A DNA stretch of 7,688 bases from Chloroflexota bacterium (GTDB lineage Bacteria > Chloroflexota > Anaerolineae > Anaerolineales > DRMV01). This document shows, in pieces, positions 6,259-7,688 of the stretch (positions are counted from its first letter, which is position 1; every line of letters starts with the position of its first letter). The position numbers and the translations under genes are program-made. The stretch lies in the NCBI GenBank assembly GCA_013154225.1, contig JAADCW010000140.1:1-7688 (forward strand), in the 5' to 3' direction. The notes below the pieces were generated by a model. The model was not told the origin of the DNA and searched no databases. It was given only the letters and a program-made list of their open reading frames with translations.

Positions 6259-6786
6259 ATGGATTGGGGCGCATTTTTTGTCGTTTTGGCCTTGGCCGTT
6301 TTGTCTGGTTTGTATATCAGCCTGCCTATTTTGCAGCGGCAGGGTGTTGCGGTTTCGGATGTAGAGCAAGAGCGCTCCTCTTTGCTGGCGCGGCAGGAAC
6401 AGGTGCTCAACACCCTGGCCGAATTGGAATTTGATTATGAGCTGGGCAAAGTGCCCGAAGCGCACTATCAGGCCCGGCGGCAGGCGCTGTTGCAGGAAGG
6501 CGCGGATATTTTGCGGCGTTTGGATGCCTTGAAAGCCGCGGCTCCCCGCCAAAAGGCCGATCTGGAAGATCACCTGGAAGCCCTGCTGGCTGAGCGCCGG
6601 GCTAAGCGGGCTGCCGCGGCGCAACCTTCGCAGCCTTCCCAGCCCGACGATGAAATCGAAGCCCTGCTGGCCGCACGGCGGCGAGAACGCCAGGCCAAAG
6701 CCGCGGGGTTCTGCCCCCAATGCGGCGCGCCCGTGCTGGCGACCGACCGCTTTTGCCCTCGCTGTGGCACTCGTCTGACTTCTTGA
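6259..6786 (+). CDS. CcmI-like membrane coiled-coil protein with C-terminal zinc ribbon
   Basis: The ATG at 6259 is chosen over the overlapping GTG at 6253 because GGAG (6247-6250) is eight bases from it but only two from the GTG. The gene follows the ccmG stop by two bases, suggesting translational coupling. The 175-residue product has one N-terminal membrane helix (about 3-25) and then a long charged helical region (about 35-148) likely to form coiled coil. Residues 50-90, including 'LNTLAELEFDYELGKV' and the following 'HYQARRQALL', resemble the cytoplasmic helical segment after the first helix of CcmI, the apocytochrome chaperone of system I. The second membrane helix and periplasmic TPR half of CcmI are absent. 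In their place is a CxxC-x10-CxxC zinc ribbon (C152, C155, C166, C169), probably cytoplasmic. Two related helical stretches beginning EALLA (residues 107 and 134) suggest an internal duplication. The CcmI relation is inferred from position and pattern. Confidence 0.82.
   Translation: MDWGAFFVVLALAVLSGLYISLPILQRQGVAVSDVEQERSSLLARQEQVLNTLAELEFDYELGKVPEAHYQARRQALLQEGADILRRLDALKAAAPRQKADLEDHLEALLAERRAKRAAAAQPSQPSQPDDEIEALLAARRRERQAKAAGFCPQCGAPVLATDRFCPRCGTRLTS
6577..6671 (+). repeat. Internal direct repeat in the CcmI-like gene
   Basis: The 14-mer GAAGCCCTGCTGGC occurs at 6577-6590 and again at 6658-6671, in the same reading frame and 81 bases (27 codons) apart. Both copies begin an E-A-L-L-A helix continuing with Arg/Lys/Ala-rich residues, separated by a Gln-Pro-Ser linker. 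This points to duplication of one helical unit. Similar residues continue after the identical bases, so it is not only a codon coincidence. Confidence 0.5.
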
Positions 6787-6816
6787 GGTCATTATCCCCT
6801 GCTGTTTGAGGATGTT

Positions 6817-7688
6817 ATGCGCAAAACCTTGGCTTTTCTTTTCCTCGTTGTGTTGATGCTTGGTGTGGCACTGTCCGCGTGCAGTTTCAACCTCGCTGGC
6901 GACGTCACGCCGCCGCCGGGCTGGCAGCCCACCCCTGTGCCGCCCACGCCCGATCGCAGCGGCCTTTATCCTGCCCTTCCCCCTGACCCCGTTGCTGGGA
7001 TGCACATTTACCAGCAGGCGTGCGCGGTGTGCCACGGCGACGACGGTATGGGCGATGGCCCGCAGGCCGCTTCACTGCCTTCGCCGCCCGCGGCTTTGGC
7101 TGCACCCGAAGAACTGCGCTCTGCAGTGCCAGCAGACCGCTTTGTGGTGGTCACCGAGGGTGATGTTGCCCACGGGATGCCCCCCTTTGGCAATACGCTC
7201 ACGGCCCGCCAGCGTTGGGATGTGCTGGCCTATATCTACACTTTGGGCACCCCTGCTCAAACCGTGGAGCAAGGCAAAGCGCTTTATGAACAGCGTTGCA
7301 CCGAATGCCACGGCAGCCGTGGTTTGGGGCATGATCTGACCAGCCAAAAGCGCCTGGCGCAAACTTCGGATGCGGAACTGTTCGACGATATTTTGGGCGA
7401 CCAACATTCCGAGGAAGTCTATCAAGGGCTGAGCGACGATGACCGCTGGGCTTTGGTGGCTTACATCCGCAGTTTGTCATTTGCTCAAGAATCCGAGACC
7501 GCGGCAGCGACGGCCACGCCCGAAGCCACAGAAGTGGCAGAGGAGACCGCAACGCCCCAGGCCGAAGGCACGCCTGTGGCCGCGGAGGCGACGGCTTCCC
7601 CCACGGAAACCACCTCTGAAGCCCCCACGCCTACGGCCACATCGGTGCATGGCGTGCTGACCATCACCGGCCAGGTGACCAACGGCAC
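6817..7688 (+). CDS. Diheme cytochrome c lipoprotein (3' end outside window)
   Basis: The frame opens at ATG 6817, with GAGGA at 6808-6812, and runs off the window after 290 codons without a stop. A lipoprotein signal ends in 'VALSAC' (lipid-bearing C22), so the protein is anchored on the outer face of the membrane. After a proline-rich stretch come two cytochrome c domains. Domain 1 has CAVCH (C69, C72, H73) and the axial-ligand motif 'HGMPPFG' (M121). Domain 2 has CTECH (C161, C164, H165) and the usual closing helix 'DRWALVAYIRSL', but no methionine anywhere after M121. H197 in 'GDQHSEE' lies close to the ligand position. From about residue 225 a low-complexity Thr/Ala/Glu/Pro linker leads to 'HGVLTITGQVTNG', perhaps the first strand of an Ig-like or carboxypeptidase-regulatory-like domain. 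It starts 30 bases after the CcmI-like gene and is a natural substrate for the ccm products. Its redox partner is unknown. Confidence 0.92.
   Translation, partial: MRKTLAFLFLVVLMLGVALSACSFNLAGDVTPPPGWQPTPVPPTPDRSGLYPALPPDPVAGMHIYQQACAVCHGDDGMGDGPQAASLPSPPAALAAPEELRSAVPADRFVVVTEGDVAHGMPPFGNTLTARQRWDVLAYIYTLGTPAQTVEQGKALYEQRCTECHGSRGLGHDLTSQKRLAQTSDAELFDDILGDQHSEEVYQGLSDDDRWALVAYIRSLSFAQESETAAATATPEATEVAEETATPQAEGTPVAAEATASPTETTSEAPTPTATSVHGVLTITGQVTNG

Noticed and set aside
6860..7339. Open frame of 159 codons overlapping the cytochrome gene in another + frame.
   Set aside because: The frame from 6817 gives a lipobox, two CXXCH motifs and a ribosome binding site. The alternative gives Arg/Pro/Ser-rich sequence with no recognisable feature.
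2199..7590. Many scattered CCGCGG sites, considered as a recurring signal.
   Set aside because: They fall mostly in alanine-rich codon pairs of GC-rich genes, with irregular spacing, and are explained by base composition.
7498..7640. Repetitive-looking ACG/GCC/GAA-rich stretch near the right edge, considered as a DNA repeat array.
   Set aside because: There is no fixed unit length. It is a low-complexity Thr/Ala/Glu/Pro linker in the cytochrome lipoprotein.

Overview
The window looks like chromosomal DNA of a GC-rich bacterium, most likely of the Chloroflexota (Anaerolineae-like). This is inferred from the gene style and not from a marker gene: a CcmE with a heme-site cysteine, a four-cysteine CcmH, membrane proteins ending in short zinc ribbons, and a Thr/Pro/Ala/Glu-rich lipoprotein cytochrome. 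All genes lie on the + strand and are tightly packed. The longest stretch without a gene is 194 bases.

Region 1 (1-1221) is the end of an ABC importer operon of the NitT/TauT/NMT1 type. It holds the C-terminal part of a periplasmic substrate-binding protein, a strong hairpin with a short T run, and a complete ATPase. No permease is visible; it may lie upstream.

Region 2 (1222-2496) holds an unrecognised exported membrane protein (1370-2302). It has a secreted beta-rich domain, one membrane helix and a cytoplasmic zinc ribbon. A 194-base AT-rich spacer follows, with a 12-bp hairpin (probable terminator) and a separated 9-bp inverted repeat ending just before the ccmE ribosome binding site.

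Region 3 (2497-6786) is a cytochrome c maturation (Ccm, system I) operon: ccmE, ccmF, ccmH, ccmG and a small membrane coiled-coil/zinc-ribbon protein resembling the first half of CcmI. CcmE would carry heme outside the membrane, CcmF would ligate it to apocytochrome, and CcmH and CcmG would keep the CXXCH thiols reduced. The heme-export genes ccmA, ccmB, ccmC and ccmD are not in the window.

Region 4 (6817-7688, open at the right edge) is a lipoprotein with two CXXCH heme sites, a plausible client of the maturation genes. It encodes a clear start, lipobox and two cytochrome c domains.

The most interesting signals are the departures from textbook Ccm: CXXXY instead of HXXXY in CcmE, two extra cysteines beside the CcmH redox pair, a CcmI-like protein whose periplasmic TPR half is replaced by a zinc ribbon, and a second cytochrome domain with no methionine ligand.
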